Source: Trichopria drosophilae
Taxonomy: Eukaryota > Arthropoda > Insecta > Hymenoptera > Diapriidae
Reading direction: 5' to 3'
Assembly: GCA_030407085.1 (NCBI GenBank)
Contig: CM059585.1
Span: forward strand, 64,246,501 to 64,310,500
DNA: 64,000 bases
Made by a program: the position numbers and the translations under genes. Shown one piece after another: positions 9,066-19,620 of the stretch (positions are counted from its first letter, which is position 1; every line of letters begins with the position of its first letter). Below the pieces are notes generated by a model, which was not told the origin of the DNA, did no database searches, and saw nothing but the letters and a program-made list of their open reading frames with translations.

Positions 9066-10620
9066 TGTTTATTTATCCGACCTAACTACCTAAATATCTA
9101 TATAGAAATATGATAGGGAATAGTTAAGTAGGTAATATAGGATTCTAGAATTTAAGTTAAGACTTCATTAATACTATTTTCCCTGAAAGAAAAGAAAACG
9201 AGAAGAAAATGCTACTACATACATTACCAAACACTCTTATGTATAGCACATTTCAATACATACAATTATCAACAATTTATTTTTCTTTTCCTCTTTTATC
9301 CCGACACTTGTTATGTATATTTTTTTTAGTAAAGAACACTTGCAAACCCGAGCGGAATAGCGAAACTAACAGCATAAGGAACGAGATAACATTCCAAGAA
9401 ATTAATTAAAAAGGGTGAAATAATAAATATTTTGATTTATATATGCCTATGAATTATCGCAATGATCATCATATTAATTGTATTATGGAGATGGTTCCCA
9501 TAGAAGAATCTCCGTAAGATAATCATCCCACAAGAATGCATTCCTCATAAAACGACTTTCTGCGTAAGAATTTAAGTATAGTGAGAGTGATTATGACAGT
9601 GTCTACTAATGTAATTGAACACGAGTGTCTAAATATCGATGATACACCTATAAGAGTTATTTAAGGTGTCTTACCTCCCATTCGGGTTCAACCCCCCCCC
9701 CCCCCCACAAGGGATGGGGCCAAATTTGAGTGATGCGCCAGCACCGCTGGTTGAGCATATTTCAAAAAATAATACAACAATACAGCTCCCAAAATTATTA
9801 GCAACAAGCTGCCTGCCTTGATGCTTCTGTTGGTTCAGAGAACCTTTCAAGCGTTGCCACGGTCCGCCAGAATCTAACCTCTATTTGCGGATGACTACCA
9901 GGTGGACACGGCACGCCGAAGCGCTCCCCCGTGTGGAACCCACCTGGTAGGGGCTTGACACCGCACCCCAGCTCCCCAGTACGGTGGGTATCTCGAGTCG
10001 TTTTACGATCAGGCATTCGACGGCACAGACCAGCCGAACGATCGGGTCCGTGAGGTCGTCAATTCTCAAAACTTGCTAAGAGAAGCGGATCTTTCAAAAG
10101 CATTGCTCCTCTTCGAGTTCGGGCACTTCGACCCCTTCTTCTTCCTTGCGGACGGAGTTACCCGCTCCGCTCTCTTCCACAAGTCCCCTGCGGGGAATAT
10201 TGATGATACAGTGGAGGGCCTGCCTCGTGACGAGACATGCAGGCGCCAAAAGACTAAATCATAGGAAAATTATTTTTATTTTATATATTTCTTGCGCCCA
10301 ATATAACATTCATTATATTGCCGATACAACTTTGTAAATTCATATTGCGTATAAAATATGCGGTGCATTAAAGCGTTAGAAAAAAATATGTAATACTCTC
10401 CATAGATTAAGATACTTTGGAATGTATAAGATGACCCAATAAGGCAATAACGTAACATTTTTCTACTAAAAATAGACATCTGAAGGTCACGCATATAATT
10501 TAAGTTGCGTGTTGATTTTTGTACGAGCTTTGATTGACGGTTGATCGTCAATTTTTTCAACCCAGATAAAGCCTCCCGGCAAGACAAAGTCCGTATCGGT
10601 ACGGAGCGGTAATCCCTCGC
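9066..10620. other. Remainder of old Gypsy element and unassigned sequence
   Basis: The first ~25 bases continue the old integrase frame to its stop. After that no protein is recognisable. A C-tract occupies about 9691-9706. Between 9700 and 10250 the sequence becomes GC-richer with no motif I recognise. The old element's 3' LTR may lie here, but no second copy is in the window to prove it. Confidence 0.4.
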
Positions 10621-10878
10621 CACAGGTCAGTACAGTCCCTTACAAAAATTAGCGCCACGAACAACAGTCCCCCTCTATTATGGAACTATACCAACCCATG
10701 GTTTGGAGCCATATCTAAAAAACCAGCGTCACTACAGCAGGCTCCCCATTTACCCCACTGATATGACTCTCGCGAGCAACAGTGCCACGAAAAAACTAGC
10801 GCCACGATCGATAGCCCCCCCCCCCCATTATAGGCCCCGCAGCACCTCCTCGGATTGATTCTCGCGCAGATCCACAGC

Positions 10879-11671
10879 TTAAACGTAACGCGACCTACAG
10901 AATAATCTATGGTGAGCGGTGCGGGCGCGGGCATGAGGGAGTTGCCATACATGCTTCCACTCGCAAAGCAGCGTCACAAACTCTTCGCAGGTTGGCATAT
11001 TCATGGAGGGCACCCCTGCCTCCCACAACCGAAATGAGGTGCTGCAGGCGGGATGAACTTCTATTCTACGCCCGCCTATGCTACGCGAACGTGAAGCCCA
11101 TCCGAGAAGACAACGCCGATACAGCGAGAAACGTTGAAATGTTGCAAGGAACGTCGCAGTTGTGTAGTCGGAAACAAGTTCTAAATGTACCACTCGCGAA
11201 ACCATACATATGAAAAGCGCGATGTACGCAGGGTGGGCCGGACGACCGCGACCGTTCGCCAAGCGTATCCGGACGGGTCCATATAATTAGCGCCAGCCTG
11301 TCTGGCACATCTGACACATTGTGAAGACCCTCTACGTTCAATCGTAGAATACTTAAGATTAGTGAGATACTCCTATGCAGAAAGCGCGCACGAGGTTGCG
11401 TAACAGATAAATGCACTACCGGACCGGAGGACAAAATGATGGAATGTTTTGCAGCCTCTGGCAGTGAAGACATTGGTACGCATCCTCCAACTCGGTGTAA
11501 GCCTTGGGTGTCCAGAAATGGAGTCAGCCGTTTCAAGGCTTTTGGCAGACATTGATTGGCTGCTAGTCGCCGTGCACCCCCTTCCTCCACTGGATTTCCG
11601 CGAGTCAGGGCGCTCTCCTGTGGAAAGACTTGAGCTAGGAGAAGCGGGAAGACTCGCGTGGACACGAGCAC
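10879..11671 (-). pseudogene. BEL/Pao integrase remnant
   Basis: Two overlapping frames carry it. The upstream one (11081-11671) contains LKRLTPFLDTQGLHRVGG, the typical pre-integrase segment of BEL/Pao elements. The downstream one (10879-11262) contains AYIALFICMVSRVVHLELV and DYTTATFLATFQRF, a core-domain signature of this superfamily, then LWEAGV close to the last catalytic residue. The zinc-binding half and the middle aspartate region are lost to frameshifts and deletions. Non-functional. Confidence 0.8.
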
Positions 11672-11956
11672 GGGATTATTAGTATACGGAGATGTTAACG
11701 AGGTATTTGCCGCTGTTCAATGTGGGGAGACGTGCAGTACGCGGGATAGAATGCGCAACTGGTGTGGCCACAAGGAAAATCGACGAAGTATCTCATGCAT
11801 TAGGTCTGTCAGGTATAGGACGGCGTTATAAGCAGTGACTTTTCGCTGTTGCGAAGCGTTCGCTTACTATGAAGTAAAGATTGAGGCTTACTGTTGGCCA
11901 CTCAGACGGTTCCGAACATAACCACGGAGGGCTGTACCACCAGAGTTGGTTGTCCA

Positions 11957-12560
11957 CTAAATTGACACCTGTTTTAATAGGGCGACTCGAGATTTGGCGG
12001 TTAGAAGCAGCGTGGCGACATGGCCAATAGAGTGAAGATTGCGAATGTAGACGGCAGTTCCGCAGGCTTTCGAGGAGGCGTCAGAAAATGCGTGCAGTTC
12101 GAAAGAAGTAGTAGACAAAGTACATAACCAGTATGGGATACGTATCCGCAACAAGGGCGGTGCTTATTTGCCCAATCTACGGGGGGAGGGGTATGCCAAT
12201 ATAAGTTGCTCAGCCAGAGGTACTGTAAGAGCATTTTAGCGATGATGATCACGTGGGGGGTGCCAGACCATGGGCTCTAAACTCCCCGCAATGTTGGAGA
12301 GCACGGCGGGTTTAGTAATTGTAGAGACGTCAACCAGAGTATATTTAAACGTGTATGAATCTGTGACCGGTTTCCATACGATACGAAGGACCTGGATGCC
12401 GTCATCGGACTGCAGTGTTTTATCTCACGCCACGCCGAAGTTGGAATCGTCAATGTATATTAGCAATTCTGCTAATGGTGAAACCACTTGCGTATGGTGA
12501 AACACCCTTTTTCTAACAGGAGATTTAGCTCCTTGCGGATGAGTCTCGCAACTTCAATTG
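11957..12560 (-). pseudogene. BEL/Pao connection and RNase H-like remnant
   Basis: The 65-aa frame at 11957-12154 contains FELHAFSDASSKACGTAVY and LLTAKSRVALLKQVSI, hallmarks of the RNase H-like region in BEL/Pao pol. Upstream (minus sense, 12270-12500) a shifted frame reads a KTLQ...VLRIVWKP-type connection segment. Several frame changes occur. Confidence 0.78.
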
Positions 12561-13160
12561 TGTCAGCCCCTAAAAAGGGTGTCGTCCACAAAGAAGTTTG
12601 AGAGCAATGCAGTCTTACCAAGCGGCAAAGCGTCACTGTCATCAACGGCCAACTGGCGAAGTGCTAAATATGAGGCACTGGCTGTGTCGCAGGTTACGGC
12701 CAGCAGCTGAAAAGGGATGATCGGGACAGGGATACTCGTGCATCATAAAATGCGCTTGATGTCTACATCGCGATTATCTACGTGTATTTGTCTGTACATT
12801 TTTTCAACATCTGCTGCCTATACGTATTGATATGTACGCCACTGCACATGAAGCATTCGTAGGTCGGCTTGTAAGCTATTTGACGGCGATGAGCCATTGA
12901 AAACCACCCGTAATTTGGTGGTTGCGCACTCAGCTTTAACCATTGGGGAATGAGATAAGGGAGATAAATAGAGGGCGTATCGGGCGCAGAAGCAGGACTC
13001 ATGTGACCTCGATCCTCATATCTCTCATGAAAACCGAGCTTTCAAATGGGCGAGTCGAAAGTCGTCGCCCATTTGATTTTAAGCACTGTACAGCTCGCTG
13101 GTAAGTATCTCCAAGTAGCGCTAAAAGCGGTTCCTTAAATGGTATTCAAACTGCATACCG
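12561..13160 (-). pseudogene. BEL/Pao reverse transcriptase remnant (FVDD)
   Basis: Translating the minus strand in shifting frames gives the RT motifs in order: ...KEPLLALLGDTYQRAVQCL (about 13085-13150), GHMS near 13000, TKLRVVFNGSS (about 12900), ADVEKMYRQIHVD (about 12790), and the active site in SNFFVDDTLFRG (about 12585). The same order is seen in the better-preserved plus-strand copy at 42736-43871. The phenylalanine-for-tyrosine tetrad and the stops mean no activity. Confidence 0.8.
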
Positions 13161-14289
13161 CGTAACGCGACGTTCGCAATGGAAAATGGAGAGGAGGTGT
13201 ACGTGTAGGAAAAAATTGTAAAAAACCGGCGCGAAAAAAAGGATAACCTCACACGTGCGACGGGCGATCGATATAACTAACATCCACCCGTTGTGCTGCG
13301 GTAAACAGCGCAAACGGAGATGTCCGGTGATTGACGAAGCGCTCCTTAAACGGTGACGGGGTTGGCCGATGAAATACGAGTGACGAAGCTAGTCGGAGCT
13401 AGGGTGCTCGCGTTGGTGCCTCTATACGCCGCCCGTGCCACTAAATTCAAAACATGTGGGCGGCGTGTCCCATCGAAATACACGAATGACATTTGAAACG
13501 GTGACAGTTCGGCCCGAATTCCGTCTAAAAATCTGAGACATGACACTCCGTATAAATAGAATGATCGAAACGACTTTCTTCTTCTTCTTCATTGTTGACC
13601 TCTGAATGTTACTGCCCAAAGGGACCCGGCACGATAACGAGGAGACCTTCGTCCACAACTGCCAAAAATCGAAGAAACATCGGGAAATTCTAAGAAGATC
13701 CAGTGCCGGGGTTAATATAAAAAACACGCTGTGGTTGCATCTTGACGTCACAAGGTGAGCGCCGTTTTCCTCATACATACAAGTCGCCTTCTCTCTAAAT
13801 CAAAAAGTGTAGTATTACTATAGTTATTTGTATATTTTTTTTTAGATTTTTATGTTTATTTAAGTGTGAGGATGTTCGAGTCGCATCTGTTTTATTTTAT
13901 ATTTTAGTCGCGTAATTTATTCCCTCCATTTTGATTTGCCTAGCGTAATTATTTTGACCGCGTAATTTATCCGTTGACTTATGTAATACATGAATATATT
14001 TTATCCGCGTTTGACTTTTGACTTGTATTGCATATATTATTTGCAGCTGCGTACATTTTTCGTTTCTTGACTTGCCAGGCATGCTTTTCGTTTTATTCGA
14101 GTAATTTATTTCCGAAAGTATAACGAAATAAGATAAGCGACGATAAGAGAAAAATAATATTTATACTGATTGTGACGCGGAAAGTGTAACGTGAATAAAA
14201 CTAAAATAGAACATCCATGCAATAACCTTATAGTAATATATTAATTCATAATACATTTTGTAACGTAACAAATTGTTAAAATTGTTACA
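13161..14289 (-). mobile_element. Solo LTR inserted in BEL/Pao pol (ACCG duplication)
   Basis: The BEL/Pao frame stops abruptly at 14290 within ...SDGR and resumes at 13157 with the expected RYAV...PFKEP. The intervening 1129 bp starts TGTAAC and ends GTTACG in minus sense, close to the TG...CA rule with one change at the last base. It is bounded by ACCG on both sides (13157-13160 and 14290-14293). Removing it and one ACCG restores the BEL frame. It has no coding capacity, so it is best read as a solo LTR left by recombination between two LTRs. Confidence 0.85.
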
Positions 14290-14566
14290 ACCGTCCGTCC
14301 GAATAGCGTGAGCAGTTCTCAAGGAGGTGAATTTCACATTGCTGGTCAGCCTCTGAGGCAGGTTGTAACGACTTAACCTTCTCGATGTCCCAGAATTTGG
14401 ACAGGGATGCGTGTAATTCGATATTGGAATGACTATGGTGAAAATACGCCACAATAGTGTTTGGCTCATCGCATTTTGTGTCAGTAGCGCCAGAGAGGAC
14501 CCACCCCAACACCGTATTCAAAGTCACTGATTCGTTAGGTGCACCGCGGATTATACCGTCACGCAT
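14290..14566 (-). pseudogene. BEL/Pao protease-to-RT linker
   Basis: The 93-aa frame includes VLGWVLSGATDTK, LSKFWDIEKVKSLQPASEA and ENCSRYSDGR, the conserved linker before the reverse transcriptase of BEL/Pao elements. It ends at the solo LTR. The equivalent part of the second BEL copy is at 42830-43060. Confidence 0.8.
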
Positions 14567-14625
14567 TGCATAGGCATATCAATTTGCGCCTACGATAAGG
14601 TCAATTTCCGTATCGTATAAAAAAA

Positions 14626-14928
14626 ATGGTCCGAAGAGTTCAATATATCCAACGTTCAGACACACCCACTATGCACTTGAGGATGGCGAAGGCAGCTTTT
14701 ATGTATAAAGTAGGGAAAACGGTTACTTCCAAACCTAAGGCATACAAGCCTATCATCGGGGTAGAAACCACCACGGGATTGTCGCAGGGAGGGGTTATGT
14801 CACTCTTACTGTGGAATCTAGTAGTAGATGAACTCCTGGAGATATTAAATGATCCGAGTCCATCTTTAACGAATGTTACGCTAAATGTCACTGAGAGGCA
14901 CTTCACTCGAAGATGTCGTTATCCTTAA
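14626..14928 (+). pseudogene. LINE reverse transcriptase scrap
   Basis: A 100-aa frame contains TTGLSQGGVMSLLLWNLVVD, matching the palm motif just before the active site in RNase-H-bearing LINEs; the same motif in LINE C of this window reads CPQGGVLSPLLWNLVADSLI. Only about 50 codons are LINE-derived. The following sequence switches to a dispersed repeat near 14866. Confidence 0.65.
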
Positions 14929-15076
14929 ACCTAAAGCACTTAACAGAATCAATAGTCTTCTTCGTCCCTGGGACAGAATTGCCTTCAGGCCTAAACATAG
15001 TTTAACTAACTAGCCACTACAGTCACCAAACGCAAGGACGCAATAAAGGGAGGTCGCCCGCAATGGAATCGAGAAA
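14866..15076 (+). repeat. Dispersed repeat, copy 1
   Basis: Shares its length with 37530-37760, for example TAAATGTCACTGAGAGGCAC and ACTAACTAGCCA, at roughly 80% identity by eye, with both copies on the same strand. It lies just after a LINE RT scrap, so it may be a LINE 3' region or an independent element. Confidence 0.75.
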
Positions 15077-15569
15077 AGAAGAACATCTCTGTTTCGCATT
15101 TTTAATGTGCTTATTTTTAAATAAAATCCAGATAATAAGTCCGGAATTATAATGGTACAAAAATAATTACAAGTCCGATAGAAAATAGTGATTCGGCTTT
15201 CCACACCACCTTTGAGGTACCGAGGAAGGCTCGTTTCTTTTTGTTCGGGAAGATCGCTCGTAGCCCACATTCTGCAGAAACAAATGTATAAAATACGAAG
15301 GGATATAACTAATGATACGCGGTACATGGCGGAATTGGCTCAAAACTCTGTATATAATGAGTTATATTCTATCGTATTCTATGATTTCCTTTCACCAGAA
15401 CCAGAGAAACGTTGTTAAATATTGCAAGAAAAAATAGTTACTTTTAATTAATTTGCAAAAAAATGAGTACTTAATAAAATAAAAGTAGTTCATTGAAGCT
15501 AAAATGAAAAAAAAAGATGAATTGCGATAAACACCAGACAAAAATAAAATAACAATGGATTAAAAATAA
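15077..15569. other. Unassigned interval
   Basis: Two open frames (15188-15418 plus, 15010-15327 minus) overlap here and neither has a recognisable motif. The right part is A-rich and probably corresponds to the 3' flank of the hAT element. Confidence 0.4.
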
Positions 15570-16685
15570 AAAATTTAATCAGAATACATTGAATTATCAA
15601 ATAGTTCTAAATGTCTATCACAAATTTCGGAATCATAACATTCTATACTATGCGAATTGAAATATGACCTAACCATGCAAAACGCGTTTAAGTTAGCAGG
15701 AGGTTCCGTTTGGAGCACATTATGTCTATAACAATAGAAAAAATTCGTTCCGGAGGTGCATTGGATTGCGGAAGAGAAAAAAGAATTTTAGTAAGTTTAT
15801 TAAATTCGTAAAACATCTCTTTATTATTTAAATCTATTTTACTTGCAATATTATTCCAAAATGCTTCGACAATTAATATCTGTTTGTCTTGGTCCGTTAA
15901 CTCACAAGGTATGTATAATAATTCTTCTCATAATGTATTTTCGTTTACTAATGAAGGAAATCGATTAATGAAAAATTGATGTCTGATCGCAATTCATCAT
16001 CAAAAAAAATTTAGGATTTAAAAAACGTAAATTTTCCATGAATTCATTCGAAATCGGGAAGTGATTATAACAGTGCAAGCAGGTATCACGAAAGTCTGTT
16101 AATTCATAATCACTAAAACCTATAAGGATTTTTTTTTGCAATAGGTAGCGAAGAACACTTTATCTTTTATTATAGCTGGATCATTAAGATTTAGTTCCTT
16201 CAAATATTTAAAAATTAATTCCTTCAAATATTAACGAAATTAAACGCGATAGCCTTGAACCCTTTAACGCTCTGCTCGTGAAGTTTATGAATGCGGACAT
16301 CTCGGATTGAAATAACGCATTGAACTTATTAAACAAACTGAACAAAAACTTCAAAAACAATAAATATAGTTAATTTTTTGGCTCCCTGAAAAATTGTCTC
16401 AATTTTGCAGCCGTTTGAGATTTAAATTAGGAAATGGTTTAACGCGTCCCATTTCTCTAAAATTCTTTCTACGCAAAAGAACATTCACAGCCATCGAGTT
16501 TGCGAGAGTTTTAAAAGTTGGTTTTGTTTAATATTTAAGAAACATTGCAATTCTTTATAGTTCACAAGATGTTTTGGACTGCCTGTGATATAAGAGATTA
16601 CCCCGCGGATTGGATCTTCACAAATTTTGATTAATTTATCACATGCTTTATTCGCGACATGAGCAGATGAGTGGCATATACAATT
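15570..16685 (-). pseudogene. hAT-type transposase, C-terminal half
   Basis: Minus-strand translation from the foldback junction gives CICHSSAHVANKACDKL, then GVISYITGSPKH, a decayed middle, and finally the hAT dimerisation region LTKILFSLPQSNAPPERIFS followed by CMVRSYFNSHSIECYD. hAT transposases cut and paste DNA and dimerise through this C-terminal helical region. Many stops and frameshifts exist. The N-terminal half is at 19106-19620; the foldback element lies precisely between the two halves. Confidence 0.82.
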
Positions 16686-16961
16686 GAGGGGCCGGATCGT
16701 AGAACCGGCCCTGTGGGATTTTAGTTGGCCCCTGGATTTCTCCGGCTATAACTCAGCCAATTTTCAACCTTTTCACGTGTAATTTTAACTGAATACTTCT
16801 TATAGTATTCTGAGAATAATAATACAAACGAAAAAATATTTTAAAAAGATATAACATTGCTTTTTGCTTCTAATAAATAATGGTTTATAGATGGATACTT
16901 TCATTTGCTACGGGATCAATAATTCGATTACTAATATATACCTTAGACAACGGTTTCTTAT

Positions 16962-17460
16962 ATTTTCGGGGTCGCCGATTACGAATCTGATATCGAATTG
17001 TCAAAATTCAAAATGGCGGATCCAGTATGACGGACGAAAGTTAAGAAACCAATCGGATTCGTTTGAAACGTATTGCACGGGGGTTTTCGAGGTCGCCGAT
17101 TACGAATCTGATATCGGATAGTCAAAATTCAAAATTGCGGATCCAATATGGCGAACGAAAGTTATGAAACCAATCGGATTCTTTTGAAATATAATGCACG
17201 GGGGTTTTCGAGGTCGCCGATTACGAATCTGATATCAGAATGTCAAAATTCAAAATGGCGGATCCAATATGGCGGACGAAAGTTATGAAACCAACCAGAT
17301 TCTTTTGAAACGTATTGCACGGGGGTTTTCGAGGTAGCCGATTACGAATCTGATATCGGATTGTCAAAATTCAAAATGGCGGATACAACATGGCCGACGG
17401 ATTTTGTAAAATCAACTGGCTTGCTCTTGAAACTTATTACTAGGGTTTTTTGGGGTTGTT
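16962..17460 (+). repeat. Tandem ~120-bp repeats in left arm of foldback
   Basis: The block beginning TCGCCGATTACGAATCTGAT recurs near 16972, 17092, 17213 and 17335, with a decayed fifth near 17453. Each unit also holds CAAAATGGCGGAT. The right arm has the same unit inverted, with boundaries near 18820, 18705 and 18590. Confidence 0.9.
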
Positions 17461-17684
17461 GATTACAAAAGAAAACTTCGAAAAACTATCATTAACAGTG
17501 GTAATAACTATTAAAACTGGTATTTTTCAGCCAGTTCGCAAGACTGTCTGATTTTATTTTTGTTAAAAAAAGGAACGAAATAAGAAAGCCAGGTTAATAA
17601 TATTATTACGTATATATTTTATAATTACAGTGAAATGTATAATAATTTGTACGTTCATATTTTACAATGACTACAATCATCAAA

Positions 17685-18002
17685 TCATAACATTGAAGTT
17701 TTATTCACTGTCTGACGAAATCGGGCGTCATTAGGTGTTTTTGCATTTTCCAAAACTTTAAAATATTCATTAAAGAATATTTTTCCTTCGGACGAAAGGA
17801 ATTTCATCAGGCTTCTGAGATCGTCCATTTTTGCTTTTGTTAGCCCAACTAACGGATGGCACTTTCTTTTAATATCTATGAATTTTATTTTCGGCTTAAA
17901 CATGACTTTAGAATAGAAACATCTTGTAAATACATCGAACTTATTAAAAACTCCCGGACTTCCCCATTCACAATAGTTGAGAATGCACAAAATATTATTC
18001 AT
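17685..18002 (-). CDS. Uncharacterised ORF in left arm and loop of foldback element
   Basis: A 105-aa frame with an ATG start in the loop runs outward through the left arm. It contains VMFKPKIKFIDIKRKCHPLV, LTKAKMDDLRSLMKFLSSEG and IFFNEYFKVLENAKTPNDA, basic and helix-prone, with no catalytic motif I recognise. The homologous peptide is encoded outward in the right arm (about 18135-18340, plus), interrupted by one stop, after a different upstream segment (YLPTGEVEFFNNYKN). The two arms thus encode the same C-terminal segment behind different N-termini. It may be a transposon-encoded or captured gene tail. Confidence 0.4.
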   Translation of the reverse strand: MNNILCILNYCEWGSPGVFNKFDVFTRCFYSKVMFKPKIKFIDIKRKCHPLVGLTKAKMDDLRSLMKFLSSEGKIFFNEYFKVLENAKTPNDARFRQTVNKTSML

Positions 18003-18069
18003 GATTTTGAGAAATCCTTTAAAGGTATTTAACTATACCAAAGTGTGTAAAGATAAGCGAAGCTCGTGT

Positions 18070-18343
18070 TATTCATTATTTACCTACCGGTGAAGTAGAG
18101 TTCTTTAACAACTACAAGAATGAAAGTCCATCTAAAGTCATGTTTAAGCCGAAAATAAAACTCATAGATATTAAATGAAAGTGCCCTCAGTTAGTTGGGC
18201 TAACAAAAGCAAAAATGGACGATCTCATAAGCCTGATGAAATTCCTTTCGCCCGAAGGAAAAATATTCTTTAATGAATATTTTAAAGTTTTGGAAAATGC
18301 AAAAACACATAATGATAGCCCGATTTCGTCAGACAGTGAATAA
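18070..18343 (+). pseudogene. Mirror copy of the foldback ORF tail
   Basis: Plus-strand reading gives HYLPTGEVEFFNNYKNESPS, then KVMFKPKIKLIDIK, a stop codon, and QLVGLTKAKMDDLISLMKFL and FFNEYFKVLENAKTH. This matches the minus-strand frame at 17685-17915 residue for residue with a few changes. The upstream 18070-18134 lies in the loop and is unlike the loop sequence feeding the other arm. Confidence 0.6.
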
Positions 18344-19105
18344 AACTTCAATGTTATGATTTGATGATTGTAGTCATTGTAAAATATGAACGTACAAATT
18401 ATTATACATTTCACTGTAATTATAAAATATATACGTAATAATATTATTAACCTGGCTTTCTTATTTCGTGCCTTTTTTTAACAAAAATAAAATCAGACAG
18501 TCTTGCGAACTGGCTGAAAAATACCAGTTTTAATAGTTATTACCACTGTTAATGATAGTTTTTCGAAGTTTTCTTTTGTAATCAACAACCCCAAAAAACC
18601 CTAGTAATAAGTTTCAAGAGCAAGCCAGTTGATTTTACAAAATCCGTCGGCCATGTTGTATCCGCCATTTTGAATTTTGACAATCCGATATCAGATTCGT
18701 AATCGGCTACCTCGAAAACCCCCGTGCAATACGTTTCAAAAGAATCTGGTTGGTTTCATAACTTTCGTCCGCCATTTTGAATTTTGACATTCTGATATCA
18801 GATTCGTAATCGGCGACCCCAAAATATAAGAAACCGTTGTCTAAGGTATATATTAGTAATCGAATTATTGATCCCGTAGCAAATGAAAGTATCCATCTAT
18901 GAACCATTGTTTATTAGAAGCAAAAAGCAATGTTATATCTTTTTAAAATATTTTTTTGTTTGTATTATTATTCTCAGAATACTATAAGATGTATTCAGTT
19001 AAAATTACACGTGAAAAGGTTAAAAATTGGCTGAGTTATAGCCGGAGAAATCCAGGGGCCAACTAAAATCCCGCAGGGCCGGTTCTACGATCCGGCCCCT
19101 CAATT

Positions 19106-19620
19106 TAAGATTAGAATTTTTTGAACTTCCGCCATTAACTTAACCGTGAATGATTCGTATCTGCCAATCATAACGCCGGCATTATCACAAGCTACAGAGA
19201 TGGTGTTTTCTAAAGGAATCTGCTCCTTTTGATAATGCTGTTTGAATTTCTCAAACAGCTTCTCAGCGGAACAGTCTTTAGCATGAAGTTCAATGAGCGA
19301 TAATAACTGCGTTATGACCTGCCTTGAGCCCTTCTTTATCATAATCTAGTAGATTAATCCCGAGTTTCAAACCTGTATTCATATGTTTTTGTATTTTCGC
19401 GTGTCTCTCTATTTCCGATTTAGCGGCTTTAAAAGATTTATAGCAAACGGAATATTGAAATTTTTCGGCATCATTTACATCGCGTTTTAACCATACCCGA
19501 AATTGTCGAAGTTATTTATTGCAACATTTTTCGCGCGTTTTGCCTTTTTCGCTTTAGGTTCGGAATTTTCGCTTTCCGTGTTTATGGAAGTGTTCTCCGA
19601 AAACCCGCCCGCGTAATCCA
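19106..19620 (-). pseudogene. hAT-type transposase, N-terminal half with zinc finger
   Basis: From about 19618 the minus strand encodes MDYAGGFSENTS, a lysine-rich basic segment (KAKKAKRAK), then across a frame change a finger-like segment (VCYKSFKAAKSEIERHAKIQ) in which the first zinc cysteine appears lost. The frame at 19100-19342 continues with SRQVITQLLSLIELHAKDCS and the catalytic-core stretch ISVACDNAGVMIGRYESF. These are features of zinc-finger hAT transposases. The foldback element begins directly after KILILN. Confidence 0.78.

Larger units (their letters stand above)
10686..14566 (-). mobile_element. BEL/Pao LTR retrotransposon remnant, interrupted by a solo LTR
   Basis: Scattered minus-strand frames between 14566 and about 10690 reproduce BEL/Pao pol in order: protease-to-RT linker, reverse transcriptase, RNase H-like region, and integrase. 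Many frameshifts and stops are present. The reading is interrupted exactly between 13161 and 14289 by a solo LTR. A G-rich tract on the minus strand at about 10819-10831 follows the integrase end and might be the polypurine tract. No LTR pair of this element is identified. Confidence 0.8.
16686..19101. mobile_element. Palindromic foldback DNA element nested in the hAT gene (AATT duplication)
   Basis: The two ends are reverse complements (GAGGGGCCGGATCGTAGAAC inward from each side). The left arm (16686 to about 17915) and right arm (about 18135 to 19101) match over nearly their whole length around a loop of about 220 bp. The arms contain a ~120-bp tandem repeat with different copy numbers: about four units on the left, two on the right. 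AATT abuts both ends (16682-16685, 19102-19105). Deleting the element plus one AATT rejoins the hAT transposase in frame (...KILILN with CICHSSAHV). Both arms carry the tail of one uncharacterised ORF. The superfamily is uncertain. Confidence 0.88.

Noticed and set aside
16962..17460. Regularly spaced repeats that could suggest a CRISPR array
   Set aside because: Whole ~120-bp units are repeated without unique spacers, the context is an animal transposon, and the units recur inverted in the other arm.
16686..19101. Palindrome as a simple assembly or chimeric-read artefact
   Set aside because: The AATT duplication and the exact in-frame repair of the hAT protein favour a true insertion, and the arms differ in repeat number; raw reads would settle it.
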